NCBI GenBank assembly: GCA_007115705.1
Contig: QXEO01000143.1
Location: forward strand, 924,072 to 988,071
DNA: 64,000 bases
From: Dactylis glomerata
Taxonomy: Eukaryota > Streptophyta > Magnoliopsida > Poales > Poaceae
Direction: 5' to 3'
The position numbers and the translations under genes were made by a program. Below, piece after piece: positions 43,869 through 55,487 of the stretch (position 1 is its first letter; every line of letters starts with the position of its first letter). The notes beneath the pieces are model-generated. The model was not told the DNA's origin and did no database searches. It saw only the letters and a list, made by a program, of their open reading frames with translations.

Positions 43869-44025
43869 GCGACTGTGAAAAGTTATGAATCCCTAAATTC
43901 TGTGTTGTATTGATCTGATTTGGATGGGAGTATATATAGGAGTGCAAGGGGTAGGTAGAGACTTGGATTACAAGCCAAGATACCTAGAGTCCTAATCTAA
44001 CCTAATCGGTACATGTAGTCTAACA

Positions 44026-46219
44026 TTCCCCCTCAGTCGTAGCAGGAGTGAAGCGGACGATTGCGGCTGGATTTGAAGTCTTGCGCTTTTGTCATCTTCT
44101 TCTCCATGTCATCATCAACTGCGTCTCCGATGGGTCGGCACCTCTGGTGCCTTCGGTGTCTCTCCTCTCTTCCCTCCCGCAGTCACAGCGGGAGTGGCAT
44201 GGACGCAAGTGACGACGCGGACGCTGTTGACTGGACTTCTTGAGTTGCTATAGATGGTGTTCTTGATGTCGATGTCGAGGTAGCCAATCATGATGTAGCC
44301 GTGGTCGAGGTTGTCGTGGTCGTTTAAACCGTAGAGCCGGAGGCGCAAAAAATTGCGCGTTTTTGGCGGCGGCGGCAGCAGATCTGCGGCGGCGGCAGGG
44401 TTACTGCGGCGGCGGGTGTTCTGCGGCGGCGGCGGCAGGTATTCTGCGGCGGCGACGGGTTTTTAGGCGGCGGCGGGTCTTGTCGTAGGCGGCGGCGGTG
44501 ATCGAAGATCACGGCGGCGGCGGGTCTTGTCGTAGGCGGCGACAGCGATCGAAGATCACGGCGGCGGCGGGTCTTGTTGTAGGTGGCGGCGGTGATCGAA
44601 GATCACGGCGGCGGCGGGGTTTTTGTCGGCGGCGGCGAAAGACCACGTTGATGTAGACCTTGGCGATGTTTTTGTTGACGATATAGCACTCGACGAAGAT
44701 TTTGTTCATAGTTTGTGTTGAATATAGAAGCAATTTACCATAAGTTTTAATCCGAAATAAACAGTAATATAGCATGATTATAATTGCAGGAATTAATCTA
44801 ATCATGCATACTAGCAGAATAGATGAACAGATCATATCTAATAGAGATAAACAGATCATATCTAATAGAGATAAACAGATCACATCTACCCCAAACGCTA
44901 GTACAAGAAACTGAAATAGGTAGGAGCAGATTGCATACGGTGCTGCAGGAGGATTCGTGTTCGCGTTCGTGTTGGCGTTGGCACCAGCGTCGTCGGCCAT
45001 GTCGTCGATGTAGAGGGCGCTGATGTCCGGGAAGAAGTCCTCGTCAGGGAAGGAGTCGTCGGTCGACGTGATGCCATCAGTAGTCGCGCAGAAGCGCTTC
45101 CCAAAAACCTGATCGCCCCTCACCCGTACAGGTTCACAAGAGGCGGGGTTCCGGAGGCCTACTGTCCCGTCGTCCGGTGCACGCTGGAAGAGGGGTTCCG
45201 GAAGCTCGGCACCGAGGCACAATTCCGCAAACCGCGCCGCGTCGTGGCGAGGCGGGCGGAGGAGGAGGAGGAGCGCGCGTGTAAGCCTCTCATCTTCTCT
45301 CACTTTAGGAGGTAGTAGAACACCCCACTATATATATTGGTGCAACTCCCTTCAAACTAGCAAGGTGAGACTAAACTTTGATGTCACCCCTTGCTAGGCA
45401 TGAATGGGCTATGAGAATTTCAGAATTTGTATTTGGCCATGGACCAAAGCCCACAGTCAAATTCCAACAGTTTGATGTAGTCATACAGCTTGATGTTGAT
45501 ATTCAGATTGTTGTAGTCCGGCTTGATGTAGTGTAGATCTCGATGTCCATGAAGTTGTGCTGCGTCAGGTGCGGGAGATCGCCCTCCCGTGGTCGATGCC
45601 GAGAATCGCGTGGAGCATGTCGATCTTGGCGATGTAGCACGATGCAGATTATACGCATAAGTTCATCTAGTACATGACTTTTGGAGGAGCATACCCCTTT
45701 TTCCTAGAGTGCTTGGCGTTGGAGTCCATGTGCATGCGTGGAATCCAGAGTGAATGAGAAGCCGGGTGCAGACGTACGTGCAGAGAGCGCCGTGAAGAGC
45801 CCTACTCCATGCGTGTGCTGCTGGGAAGAGCTGCAGATGTATATCCGATCATCCGATCCGGACGTCTGCGGGTGGGCTTGGACGCTGGGCACGCCTAGAC
45901 GGCGTGTGTGACGCCTGCCACGCGATGGCCGTCGATGCCCAGTTCGCCAACTTCGTCGTCTTGCCGTCGCGCGTCGGCGTGTATGGATCTGCACTTATCT
46001 TCACGGGATAGCAATGTCATTGAAAATTTAGGGATTTATTTGGTGTATAAATTGGATTTAATCTATGAATTTGGGAATTTCGAAATTGGACCTAATCTAA
46101 TGTAAAGAACCGATCCGATCATTGATCGAGATCGTGTGCCGCGCCCCCGAGGAAAGATCTCCCCAGGGGCGGCGCGATGCGGAAGTGGTTTAGAAACCTA
46201 GGAACGGCGTCATGAGACA
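44026..46219 (-). other. Element G interior, gene-like sequence of unknown origin
   Basis: On the minus strand a TATATATA box (about 45328-45337) precedes an open frame from 45303. The frame begins MREDERLTRALLLLLRPPRH and runs through a GC-rich stretch to ADDAGANANTNANTNPPAAP (about 44935), where GTATGCAA could be a splice donor, followed by AT-rich, intron-like DNA. A second GC-rich block lies at 45700-45990. None matches a retroelement protein and I do not recognise the host family. Capture of host promoter and exon sequence is a reasonable reading. Confidence 0.5.
44466..44606. repeat. 47-bp tandem repeat, three copies
   Basis: Unit GGCGGCGGCGGGTCTTGTCG followed by TAGGCGGCGGCGGTGATCGA and AGATCAC, starting at 44466, 44513 and 44560, inside element G. 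Adjacent GGC-rich sequence (44350-44460) is a looser version. Confidence 0.88.
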
Positions 46220-46388
46220 AACCGCTCTGATACCATGTGAAAAGTTGTGAATCCCTAAATTCTGTGTTGTATTGATCTGACCGGGAGTATATATAGGAGT
46301 ACAAGGGGGTAGGTAGAGACTTGGAGTACAAGGCAAGATACCTAGAGTCCTAATCTAACCTAACCGGTACATGTAGTCTAACAGCGAC

Positions 46389-46987
46389 CAGACATAGGCC
46401 CAAGCAGAGCTCCTACTAGCAGCAGCGGCATGCCGACATCTAGATCCTCCACGAGGTCCGAGATTGGGAGACGCCCCTATGGGAACCTGCAGCGGCTGGC
46501 GTTTGCAGCGTCAAGGGATTCAACACGGGGCTTGAGAAGTGGACCTGCTGGGGAGTGGGGAGCGAGGTTGGACGACGCTCAAGGCGGTACGGATTCACGA
46601 GGCGGTCTAGATGTGCGTGTGGCCGGAGGAGATTTGTGAAGGTGAGGACGCATACTAGGGGAGGTTTGGGTGCCGCTGGAGGCGCGCATCGACGGGATCC
46701 CTCGGTTTGTGTCCTCCCGTTGTGGATTAGAGCGAGAGAAAGAAGACGAAGAGGCGGGGCAGAGGAAAGAAAAGAATTGAATCGATATGACTTATCAGGG
46801 GCAGTGGTGGGTAGTTCTTTCGTGAAACCGAAAGTCACCGCGGTGGAAGCAGGGGTCTATCTGCTGTAAAAAATATATTAGCAAAAGCAGGTCGCGTTAG
46901 GAAAAGTAGCTACGAAAATTAGTCATTTGGTTAGCGTTTAGCTTTTTCAAAGTAAAGTAAGCTAAACCAAACGGACCCTCAGAACGA
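46389..46987. other. Old flanking DNA, nothing firmly recognised
   Basis: Moderately GC-rich sequence with overlapping frames on both strands (46440-46838 -, 46555-46869 +) and no recognised family. It finishes with AAACCAAACGGACCCTCAG (about 46963-46981), which resembles a degraded hAT or Harbinger MITE end; the partner end was not found. Confidence 0.35.
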
Positions 46988-46996
46988 TAGGTTTAG

Positions 46997-48002
46997 GGAG
47001 ATTTTACGGTGCATCGGACTACACAGTTAGGCGTGTAGTATACGGCCTGATCGAACGGTCTAAACTAATTGTCCTCTTATGTGTTCAATTCTCTACCGGA
47101 CCCCTCTTTTTTCTCGTATTCTCCAGGTGCTTCTGCTTCTTCTTCCCCAAATTCTCTTTTCCTCTACGTGAGAGGCTGAGATGCAAAACCGAGCTTCAGC
47201 GGTGGTGCCAACTGCTCGATGCCGGTCGCAAACAGGGCAGCGCCATGGAGGAGCCGCAGAGGACCAGCCGCTGCTCACGTCCAAGTCTCTGGGAAGTATA
47301 CCATCCCGTGGCCTCTCAATGATATTTAGACGGCGTCAAGACTCGCGGTAGGATTGCAAACGGTGTCTGAATTGTTCTGAAATCCTGCTGTTTTCACAAC
47401 ATCTCTCCTTGAACCAAAGTCTATCTGTCCTCGGCAGGCAGCATTACTAATGTCCCCAAAACAAAGTACAGATCTAAAACCGGATCAACTGTCCATACTC
47501 CAAAATACATACTACAGCTTCGTGGCATTGCAGGTTTGATGCTTTTCTAGATTGACTTTTGTCTGCAGTCGAGAAAGAGATGCTTCTTATCAGTTATCAG
47601 TAGCAATAGCTTCATAGATTGGCACATGTAATGGCGCATGTACTGCAGTGTCTCTGAAATCTGAACAAGACGAAGCTAGCTCGACAGCCTCGACTCATTG
47701 TTGATTTGAACGATTGGATCGATTGATATGCTTTGCAAAGCATCAGCGTTCTTGGCCGCATGTCTGCATATGCCGCATTGCGCGCTGGCGCCGCGGTAAA
47801 TTAACCACAGGCACCTACTAATATTGCGATTAGCACTCGCGTATAACGCGGACCTGACTATGTAATTTCATGAGTGAACTACCAAAAATACCCCTGAAGC
47901 CTATATATACTACTTCAAATTTGTGGTAGTAAAACGGATCTGGACCGTCTGATTTGGTGACATAGACGGCCCATATTGATTTGATGTACCGTAAAAGGGC
48001 TC
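46997..48002. mobile_element. Probable MULE or Pack-MULE-like element, about 1 kb
   Basis: The ends share TTTTACGGTGCATC (about 47002) and, inverted, TTTTACGGTACATC (about 47983-47996). They are flanked by 9-bp sequences TAGGTTTAG (46988-46996) and TAGGTTTAT (48003-48011), eight of nine identical. A 9-bp duplication is the Mutator signature. The interior has a GC-rich block (about 47100-47290) but no transposase, so captured DNA is possible. Exact ends may be off by one or two bases. Confidence 0.55.
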
Positions 48003-48011
48003 TAGGTTTAT

Positions 48012-48535
48012 GCGTGGCTGCTGGTCAGCGTACTTTGAGGACGTAGTGCAGCTCATATTTCCGGTGCATCCTATTTCCAAGATGGTTTCTCGATCCTGCG
48101 ACACAACAATCCAGAGCCATCCTCATGTCATCAACTCTTCCTCTAGAGGACAAGAAGACATTGGCAAGCTTTGCACTGCTTACGTTTACTACCAGGTCGA
48201 TGTGAACCTCCTATGTGAAGAAGCTGACATATTTATAGACTGCGATTATATATAGACCCTGTGATTGCGAGGAGGCATGTGCACTTGTGCAGTTTGTGAT
48301 GGAAGACAATGCCTTCAATTCGTTAGACATCTTTGGTATGCTCTTCCATTAATTACGTATGCGATAAATAGCGAGATATACTTGGAGAAATACTAGAATC
48401 AGTGTCCCTCTTACCCATATACAGTTACCGGCCCGTCTATAAGGACATGACTTCACTAACAATACAAAAAAAACTCTCACATACTATTTGTTCTTACCGC
48501 AAGCTAGGAAAACAATGTGCGACAGATTTAGAGCA
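48012..48535. other. Intergenic DNA, nothing recognised
   Basis: Mixed-composition sequence with one short + frame (48010-48255) and no recognisable motif. Confidence 0.4.
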
Positions 48536-48537
48536 AC

Positions 48538-49022
48538 TACGGAGTCAAACTGCAGTCTAGGAATAGGATGCATCGAGAACTTGAGTTACACAAAATGAAT
48601 GGGTTGAGCATCAAGTACGTCTGATCTAACGTAAGAGATTGTATATTATGTTTCCTCATCGAAACAATGATGTTGTCGCATTACAAGCTGGTGACGGAAG
48701 AGCAATGAAAAGTTTGCGAAGATCTAAGCAAAAGCAAACCTCGTAGGTATACGGGGCGATTGATACCTGCATCGATGGCCTAGATCTCCAATATCGTCTC
48801 TAGCATGTTGCCACCTGCATAACTTACCTCGACTAGTACAAGCTACTTGTGCTGCTTGTTCTTGTCAGCGACCATGTACCAGCCTCAAATTTGTTTTATC
48901 GGCCACATTGGACATATCTTTTGTTGGTGGACATTCAGTCTCTGCGTCGCATGTTTGTCTTTGTGTCAATCTTAGGATTACATTTTTTCTAGCAGTGGCT
49001 TATTGCAGTCTATTGCATGGTT
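48538..49022 (+). repeat. Dispersed repeat, copy 1 (blocks X and Y)
   Basis: Block X (about 48538-48582, GAGTCAAACTGCAGTCTAGG and onward) and block Y (about 48723-49022, with ACTTACCTCGACTAGTACAA) are both repeated 3 kb away, at 51905-51963 (X) and 51482-51795 (Y), but in the opposite order. Similarity is roughly 80-85% by eye. No protein family was recognised. Confidence 0.75.
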
Positions 49023-49693
49023 TATGTTGCCGTTCAAGAGCGGCTCCTCGGATAGTCGCTCATCCGCGCGCTCCACCCCCTACCATCCGCCGTCGCGCCG
49101 TTCTGGCAGGGTCATCATCCGAGAGGGCCACGTCGGCTCTTCTTTGGTGCCGCTGCGCGTGAAGAAGGAGGCGCCGATGAAGAAGGCGGTGAAGGTTGAG
49201 CCAGAGGAGATGCCGGCATGGAGGAGGACGAGAGGCCGTGGTGGGTCAAGGAGATGGCGCTGGCGAATGCGGCGCGTCACACCGATGATCCCGCGAACGA
49301 GCCGGGCCTCCACCTGCTGCAGGCGAGGTCCTTCAACGAGGCCCAACCGATGGATGATATGACGGCCCTCCTATGGTCGGCGGAGGAGAGTGGCGTCCTC
49401 GTCGACCTCACCAAGGATGACGATGCCATGCCGCAGGTGACACTAGTAGAAAAAGGGTCTTTGGTCCAGCACCCAAATACCATCTGTCTCGGTTCGGCTC
49501 GCCAATGGGGACCATTGACAGGCCTCGGTTCCGATTCGTGCCGCCTGGAGATCGGTCCCGGTTCATTTCGGAGCATCGGTCCCGGTTTGTGGCATCAACC
49601 GGGACCAATGCGCCCCGCGCGTGGCACGTGGCGCTCTGCGGAGCATTGGTCCCGGTTCATGCCACGAACCGGGATCAAAGACCCTCCCCTGGC

Positions 49694-49701
49694 TATAAAT
49701 A
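49694..49701 (+). promoter_or_regulatory. TATA box in element E
   Basis: TATAAATA just inside the left subterminal array, about 110 bp upstream of an ATG (49804) that opens MSEPHLSLHN. The layout mirrors the right-end promoter of element D. Confidence 0.5.
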
Positions 49702-49968
49702 AGCCCAGCCCTTTGCCCTTTGCCACCAAATTTTGCTGGATTGTGTGTGAGGTGTGGGTGCTAGCTTTTTTTTTCCTTTGATTGCACACAAGGTGTCCGA
49801 CGAAATGTCCGAGCCACACTTAAGTTTGCACAACACGGTATCCTCGGCCGAGGTTAGCAACCTTATCTTCTTCATCTGTAACTGATACAAAAATATTGCA
49901 CGTGTCCATGTAGGGTGGTCATTTCACTATTCACGATGTTATTATAATGGTTAATTATTATGATGCAG

Positions 49969-50543
49969 ATCGATGCGCGGATGCAATGGATGTACAACGA
50001 CCGACGCGATTCCGATTTTATTGCAGGCCTGCATAAATTTATGAATGAAACGGTTCTCACCGCCAACACTAGGGGTGCTTGGAAGCCAGAGCTTACATTT
50101 CAACCATTGACTGTAAGTACTACTTGCTAGATCCGCGCATCTCTTTGATTCTAGTTTCAATACTATTATCATGCTTGATTATTATTTTGATTGAACTCCA
50201 TTCTTGTAAAGTTCTTGAGGCAGGAAGCCGGGAATAACTTATGTGGATATTATGTCTGCGAGTTCATTCGCCAGACGACCAAAGAGAAGGGCGCAAACCG
50301 GAACTTCAAAAAAATTGAAGTACGATAAACAATAATCACGACTTTATTTTATTATTATCAATTGTGTATATTTTCATTCATATATATTGATCCCCTTCTT
50401 TAAATTAGATCGAACGGATGCGGGACGGTCTTCTACCACAAGAACGCGTGCAAGCAATTCAAGAGGAAATTGCCGGATTCTTATTAGAACATGTCATAGA
50501 TCCGAAAGGAGAATACTATTACCCGGTTCATTTGGAAGGGTGA
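49969..50543 (+). CDS. C48 (Ulp1-like) protease C-terminal exons in element E
   Basis: Three exons with canonical borders, all phase 0: 49969-50112 (TGCAG acceptor, GTAAGT donor, 48 codons), 50212-50319 (36 codons) and 50409-50543 (stop TGA at 50541). Exon 2 has RQEAGNNLCGYYVCEFIR, where glutamine and cysteine are spaced as in the active site of C48 peptidases and as in element D (QPRGTHLCGYYVCE). Exon 3 (PQERVQAIQEEIAGFLLEH) aligns with the last exon of D (PEQRVIAVAEELAAFLRIE). The His and Asp half is missing, so an active protease is impossible from this part alone. How exon 1 links to the upstream ATG at 49804 is unclear. Confidence 0.75.
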
Positions 50544-51029
50544 AGTGTAAAAAAGAAGTTGTAAATTAGATCAAATTCGTGTGAGTACCATTTGTAATAT
50601 GTTTCGACCAAGCACGACGGATGAGATGGTGTATAATATATTCATGACCATGATGTGTAATATATATATAGTGTGGTTCCTTCATTATTGTTGTACATAT
50701 GTATTACCATTAAATTGAATACAAAACACCAAATAAATAAATGAAAAAAACACAAAACCCTGTCGCGGTACAAAAATAGCCCGAAATGCAGAGACCAATG
50801 ATCCCGATTCATGCCACGAACCGGGACCAATGATCCACCCCCCCTTGCTGCGCGCGTGCCCACGTGGAGACCCATCGGTCCCAGTTCGTGCTAGAACTGG
50901 GACCGGCATTGGTCCCGAGTAATTGGTCCCGGTTCGGCAACCGGGACCAATGGCCCGCACGAACCGGGATGATAGGGGTATTTTCCACCAGTGTGAAGAA
51001 GGAGGTGAAGGACGAGTTCTAGCCGCCGG

Positions 51030-51475
51030 TAGTGTATGGCAAGTGGCGCGGATGAGACGCCTTTGTCACCTCAGAAAGCACATAGAACACACAACGATTT
51101 ACTCTGGTTCAGGCCGCTAGAGGGGGTCTCGCGTAAAACCCTACGTCCAACATGTCTGAGCTTATTGAAGAAGATGTCGTCGGCGTGTGTACAAGGGCGC
51201 CGATGGCCGTGCAGGAGAGCTTTTGACCACCGAATTGACTAATCTAGGTCTAGTCTACTCTAACTCCTCACAGGCGAAGGAGATAGCTAGATGGATCTGA
51301 GAGAAAAGCTCCTCCCAGTCCTTGCCTAAGAACACACAAGATGTAGATCTTGTAGGTCTCTTCCTAGTTCTTCCTCTCATCTACTTGTCTCTCCCCTCTC
51401 TGTCTTCGCATTCCCCTGCCCACCGTCGCCTGGCCCTCCTTTTATACTCAAAGGGATTGATACCTGCATCGATGG
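51030..51475. other. LTR-like remnant
   Basis: The sequence has AACACACAACGATTTACTCTGG (in part), a CTAGAGGGGGTCTCGCGTAA segment and a CTCCTTTTATACTC box, wording common in LTRs of Triticeae retrotransposons. No TG/CA ends, second copy or duplication was found, so it is at most a truncated or old solo LTR. Confidence 0.35.
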
Positions 51476-51481
51476 CCTGCA

Positions 51482-51963
51482 TTGTAGATCTAAACAGTAG
51501 CAAACCTCGTAGATATATGGGGCGATTGATAACTGCATCGATGTCCTGGACTTCCTATGCCGTCTCCAGCATGTTGCCACCTCCATAACTTACCTCGACT
51601 AGTACAAGCTACTTGTGCTGCTTGTTCTTGCTAGCAACCATGTACCGTCTTTGAACTTTGTTTTATCGGCCATAGTGGACATGTCTTTGGTTGGCAGATA
51701 TTTAGTCTCGTCGTCACATGTTTGTCTTTCTGGAAATATTAGGATTACATTTTTCTAGTAGTGGATTATTGTAGTCTACTACATGCATGGTTTTTGTTGG
51801 CAAAATATAACTTGCATATTTGGATTTAAAATTTCAACCTTATGATATCCCAATTACCGGATAGAAGGAGCACAAGGAAGGGCACATGCGCTGCATGTGC
51901 AACATTTTTAGGGAAATTACAGAGTCAAACTACATTCTAGGAATATGATGCATCGAGAACCCA
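51482..51963 (+). repeat. Dispersed repeat, copy 2 (blocks Y and X)
   Basis: Block Y then block X, with a short internal duplication of TTGATACCTGCATCGATGGC-like sequence at about 51458 and 51525. The permuted order relative to 48538-49022 suggests an older tandem array. Confidence 0.75.
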
Positions 51964-52083
51964 AAAGAAAGGAAATATAAAAAACACCCCACTACCAAGA
52001 TCAATCAGTCGAGCGGATGCCACAATACACCATCAAAGAGAACACCTAGGCTACAGAAGGTTCTCCAAATTGAAGGGATGCCC

Positions 52084-53597
52084 TGATGACCCACAAGTAT
52101 GGGGGATGTATCGTAGTACTTTTGATAAATAAGAGTGTCGAACCCAGTGAGGAGCAGAAGGTGTTGACAAGTGGTTTTGATCAAGGTTTCACTGTAAATA
52201 CTAGCAAACGGGTTTTCAGGGGTATTTGGTAATGCAAGTAAATAAAGTATGAGTAAATAAAAAGACAATAATAATAATTGCTTCCAGTGGCCCAATCCTT
52301 TCTTTAGCAAAGGACAAGCCGGTTGTGTAACTTATGATGACCAAACGTTCTCGAGGACACACGGGAGTTTCTGTCAAGTGCTTTCGCTTCATACCGCTAA
52401 ATAATCTTTACTGTTTTAATAAGTGTTATGGGGGTGAACCTGTGCTAGCGCACTACCCTTACTAGGATAAATACACACTTGTGATTATACCCCTTGCAAG
52501 CATCCGCAAATACAAGAAAGTAATTAAGATAAATCTAACCACAGCCTTAAACTCTAAGATCCTACGCTCCCTGGTGCAATGGTTTCCCAACGGAGGTTTA
52601 GGTTTCTGTCACTCCAGCAACCCTACAATTGGTAGCCAAATACACAATGCATCTCACTAGGCCCATAAATGGTGAAGTATCATATAGTCGACGTTCACAT
52701 GACACCACTAGTGAAATAACACCACAACAAATAAATATTAAACCATTAAATATTACTCAACATAATTCCACTACTAACGACTTGACTTCTCCCATGTCCT
52801 CAAGAACTAAACGAACTACTCACAAGACATCATATGGATCATGATCAGAGGTGAAATAATGGTAAATAACAATCTGAACATAAACCTTAATTCAACAGTT
52901 CCGCTCAATAGCATTAACCACAAGAGTAAGCAACACCGGGAAAGTTTCCCCTAAGAATTTGATAAGATTCAACTCAAGATGTTACAGCGGGATGGCGTGG
53001 TGATGGCGTAGATGAAGGTGCTAGTGATGGAGATGATGATGATGATCCCGATGAAGTCCGGTGCGATGGTGATGACGATGGCGACGATCTCCCCTCTCCG
53101 GGAAGGAATTTCCCCGGCAGATTTCTGCCTGCCGGAGAGCTTTTCTCTCTCTGGTGTTTTCCGCCCCGCAGAGGCGGTGGTGTCTATCTCTGAGCCCCCC
53201 CCGACTTAGGTTTTCGGGGACAATGAAGTACGCGAAGGGGCGAGACCTGAAGTGGGCCAAGGTGGCCTCACACTAGGCCGGCGCGGCCAGGGGCCAGGCC
53301 GCGCCCCCTATGTGTGAGCCTACCCCCTGGCTCCTCTCGCCTCCTCCTTCTGGCTTCCGGAGTCTTTCGAGAAAATATAATTTTCTGGTATTTTTCTGGA
53401 ATTTTCTTGATCTTCTGAAATATGGTGTCTTGACGGTCCTTTTCCAGCAGAATCCTGACTTCGGCAGCAAATCCTCCAACGATCATCAAACATGTAAAAA
53501 CAGAGGAAACAACATAAGTATCATCTCTAAATATGAAATATATCAATGAATAACAGTAAATTATGATACAAAATAGTGATGCAAAATGGACGTATCA
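52084..53597 (-). repeat. Element F 3' LTR
   Basis: 1514 bp; its inner edge is followed by AACCCCCCCCCCCAAGCTT, the polypurine tract when read on the minus strand. GC palindrome at about 53265-53320. Confidence 0.93.
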
Positions 53598-55480
53598 ACC
53601 CCCCCCCCCAAGCTTAGACCTCGCTTGTCCCCAAGCGAAAACTAAACTCAGTAAACATGACCACAGGTTTATGGAGTGAAGTGTCGATAATCAAAATATG
53701 GACAAGAAGCATCACATTCACCAAGGCACAAGTTATAATAGGCAGCAACTTCCCTTTATATAATATAGACTTGCAATAAGTAAAAGGAATCACATATAAA
53801 GATGAACAAAGTAAATTATAATTGGTGGTGGCAAACCTTAGTTCTTGGTCAGAGAACAATGAACAAACTATACTAGCCTTTGAATGGAAACTTTTTAAAA
53901 CAGAGCTAATATAGCAAAAACCATATGCTCCACAAAACAAACTTTTTGCATTCATAGAAAGCTTTCAAAGATATATTCCTTCAGACAAAAGCATTGTACT
54001 AACAAAAGAAGTTAGTAAACATGATTAAACGGATCAATATATGGATGAGTGAAACATAACAACTCAAATGCTTGCTTGAGATAGAAGGGAATAGGTTGAC
54101 TCAACATGAAAGTAAAAGACAGGCCCTTCGCAGAGGGAAGCAGGGATTAAACATGTGGTAGAGTTTTTCATTTATAAAACAGAGGTAAAAATTGTTTTGA
54201 GAGGTGGTTGCTTTTGTCAACGACTAGCAACAGAGTTCTTGATATCTTCCATACTAAACAAGTGAGAGCGGTTCCGAGATGTTTGATTAATTGGCACATT
54301 GGTGCTCTTTTATAGCTTGGCACTCCTCCCCACCTTTTCCTTTCTCAAACCATGGCTAACCGATTCCATCGGGTGCCGACCAACTTTCACATACCATGGA
54401 GGAGTGCCTTATTTTTTTCTAATTGAGATTATAATGGTCTGACCAGCTCCCTTGCAAAATTAGTGACGAGCAGATGAAGCTGCCTAGTCGAGGGGTACTT
54501 AATTTAGTATAGAAGATAACTAACCCATCCACTACGTCCTCATGAGCTAAAAATAGTGGCACAAACTGAGAAGTATTTGAAGGTTTTTGAAAGGTAGCAC
54601 ATGAAAATTTACTTGGAATGGCTTGAAATACCATGCATAGGAATTTATAGTGGACTCTTTGGAAGTAACTTGGTTTTTAGGAATTGGATGCACGAGAAGT
54701 ATTCCTCTCAGTATAGGTCTTTGGCTAGCAAGGCTGGGTAGCAAGCATAAGAGTTGCATGAAACAAACATACATACATATAATAAGAACAATCATGCAAA
54801 CCTTCTTGAAGGTACAACGATTTTAACTTTGAGAATAATAATGCTTATAAGCCAATCATGAAGGAAAACTGAAGTGATGTAACTACAAGCACTTCTTTCT
54901 TATTTTCTACTCAAACCTCAAGGTAATGTTGCTACTGACCAAGCTAAGTTTGCCAAAACCAACCTAATTTACTCATGCTCCTAAAGTGATACCAATACTA
55001 ATCAATAAGACTAATCATATAAGAAACATTGCGAACTAAAATAAAGTGTGCGGAAAGTAAACGATAAAACTTCTCATTAAAATTTCATTACCGCAACTCA
55101 CACCAAGGGATACATAGATAACCAACTAAGGAGGATACTTCCACACTGCAAACTATTCTATAGGATAATTTCTCTATTCATGATATGACTCTACTTGAAA
55201 AGTAAATGAGTAAAATGTGATGATGTGATACCGCGGCACTCCCCCAAGCTTGGAACACGCCAAGGGGATGCCAATACCGATGACGAATTACTCCTTCGGC
55301 GGTAATGGAATCAGCCTTGGATTAATTAAAAATATTCCAACATCCTGCGAAGCCTGAGATTCTCTTCTTGAAGTATCTCTACCTCCTTCTCTAGAACTCG
55401 ATATTGAGCGCAAAACTCGTCAGTGACCAGCATACCCGCTTTTATCACAGGCATGGAGTTTAGATCCAAGACGTGTAGTG
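53598..55480 (-). other. Element F 3' internal region
   Basis: No coding domain seen. The part at about 54100-54420 (CAGGCCCTTCGCAGAGGGAAGC and following) closely resembles element C 34990-35280. This is the place where Athila elements often carry an env-like frame, but none is recognisable here. Confidence 0.6.
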
Positions 55481-55487
55481 TTGGTCC

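Larger units (their letters stand above)
43874..46383 (-). mobile_element. Element G: small 2.5-kb LTR retroelement, non-autonomous
   Basis: LTRs of 152 bp (43874-44025) and 148 bp (46236-46383) start TGTGAAAAGTT and end GTCTAACA on the + strand. The flanking 5-bp duplication GCGAC is perfect (43869-43873 and 46384-46388). On the minus strand the right LTR is followed by TGGTATCAGAGCGGTT, an exact initiator tRNA-Met primer site, and GAGGGGGAA precedes the left LTR. So it is a bona fide retroelement in minus orientation. The 2.2-kb interior has no gag or pol motif but does hold GC-rich, gene-like DNA. Confidence 0.93.
49441..50993 (+). mobile_element. Element E: 1.55-kb CACTA derivative
   Basis: Left end CACTAGTAG, right end CCACCAGTG (one change from TAGTG), with a 3-bp duplication TGA (49438-49440 and 50994-50996). 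Subterminal motifs are ATTGGTCCCGGTT and AACCGGGACCAAT at both sides, related to but different from those of element D (TTTAGTCCCGG). There is no transposase; the interior keeps a promoter-like TATA box and the last exons of a C48-type gene. It would need a transposase in trans. Confidence 0.9.
49090..51020 (+). pseudogene. Decayed grass repeat-type protein, split by CACTA element E
   Basis: A + strand frame with SGRVIIREGHVGSSLVPLRV and KKEAPMKKAVKVEPEEMP (about 49105-49215) changes frame near 49215. It continues as MEEDERPWWVKEMALANAAR and LLWSAEESGVLVDLTKDDDA to 49437. After element E (49441-50993) it resumes with KKEVKDEF and a TAG stop near 51020. The VKKE and VDLT motifs recall a family of repetitive, unclassified proteins common in grass genomes. 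I cannot assign a function. Confidence 0.5.
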
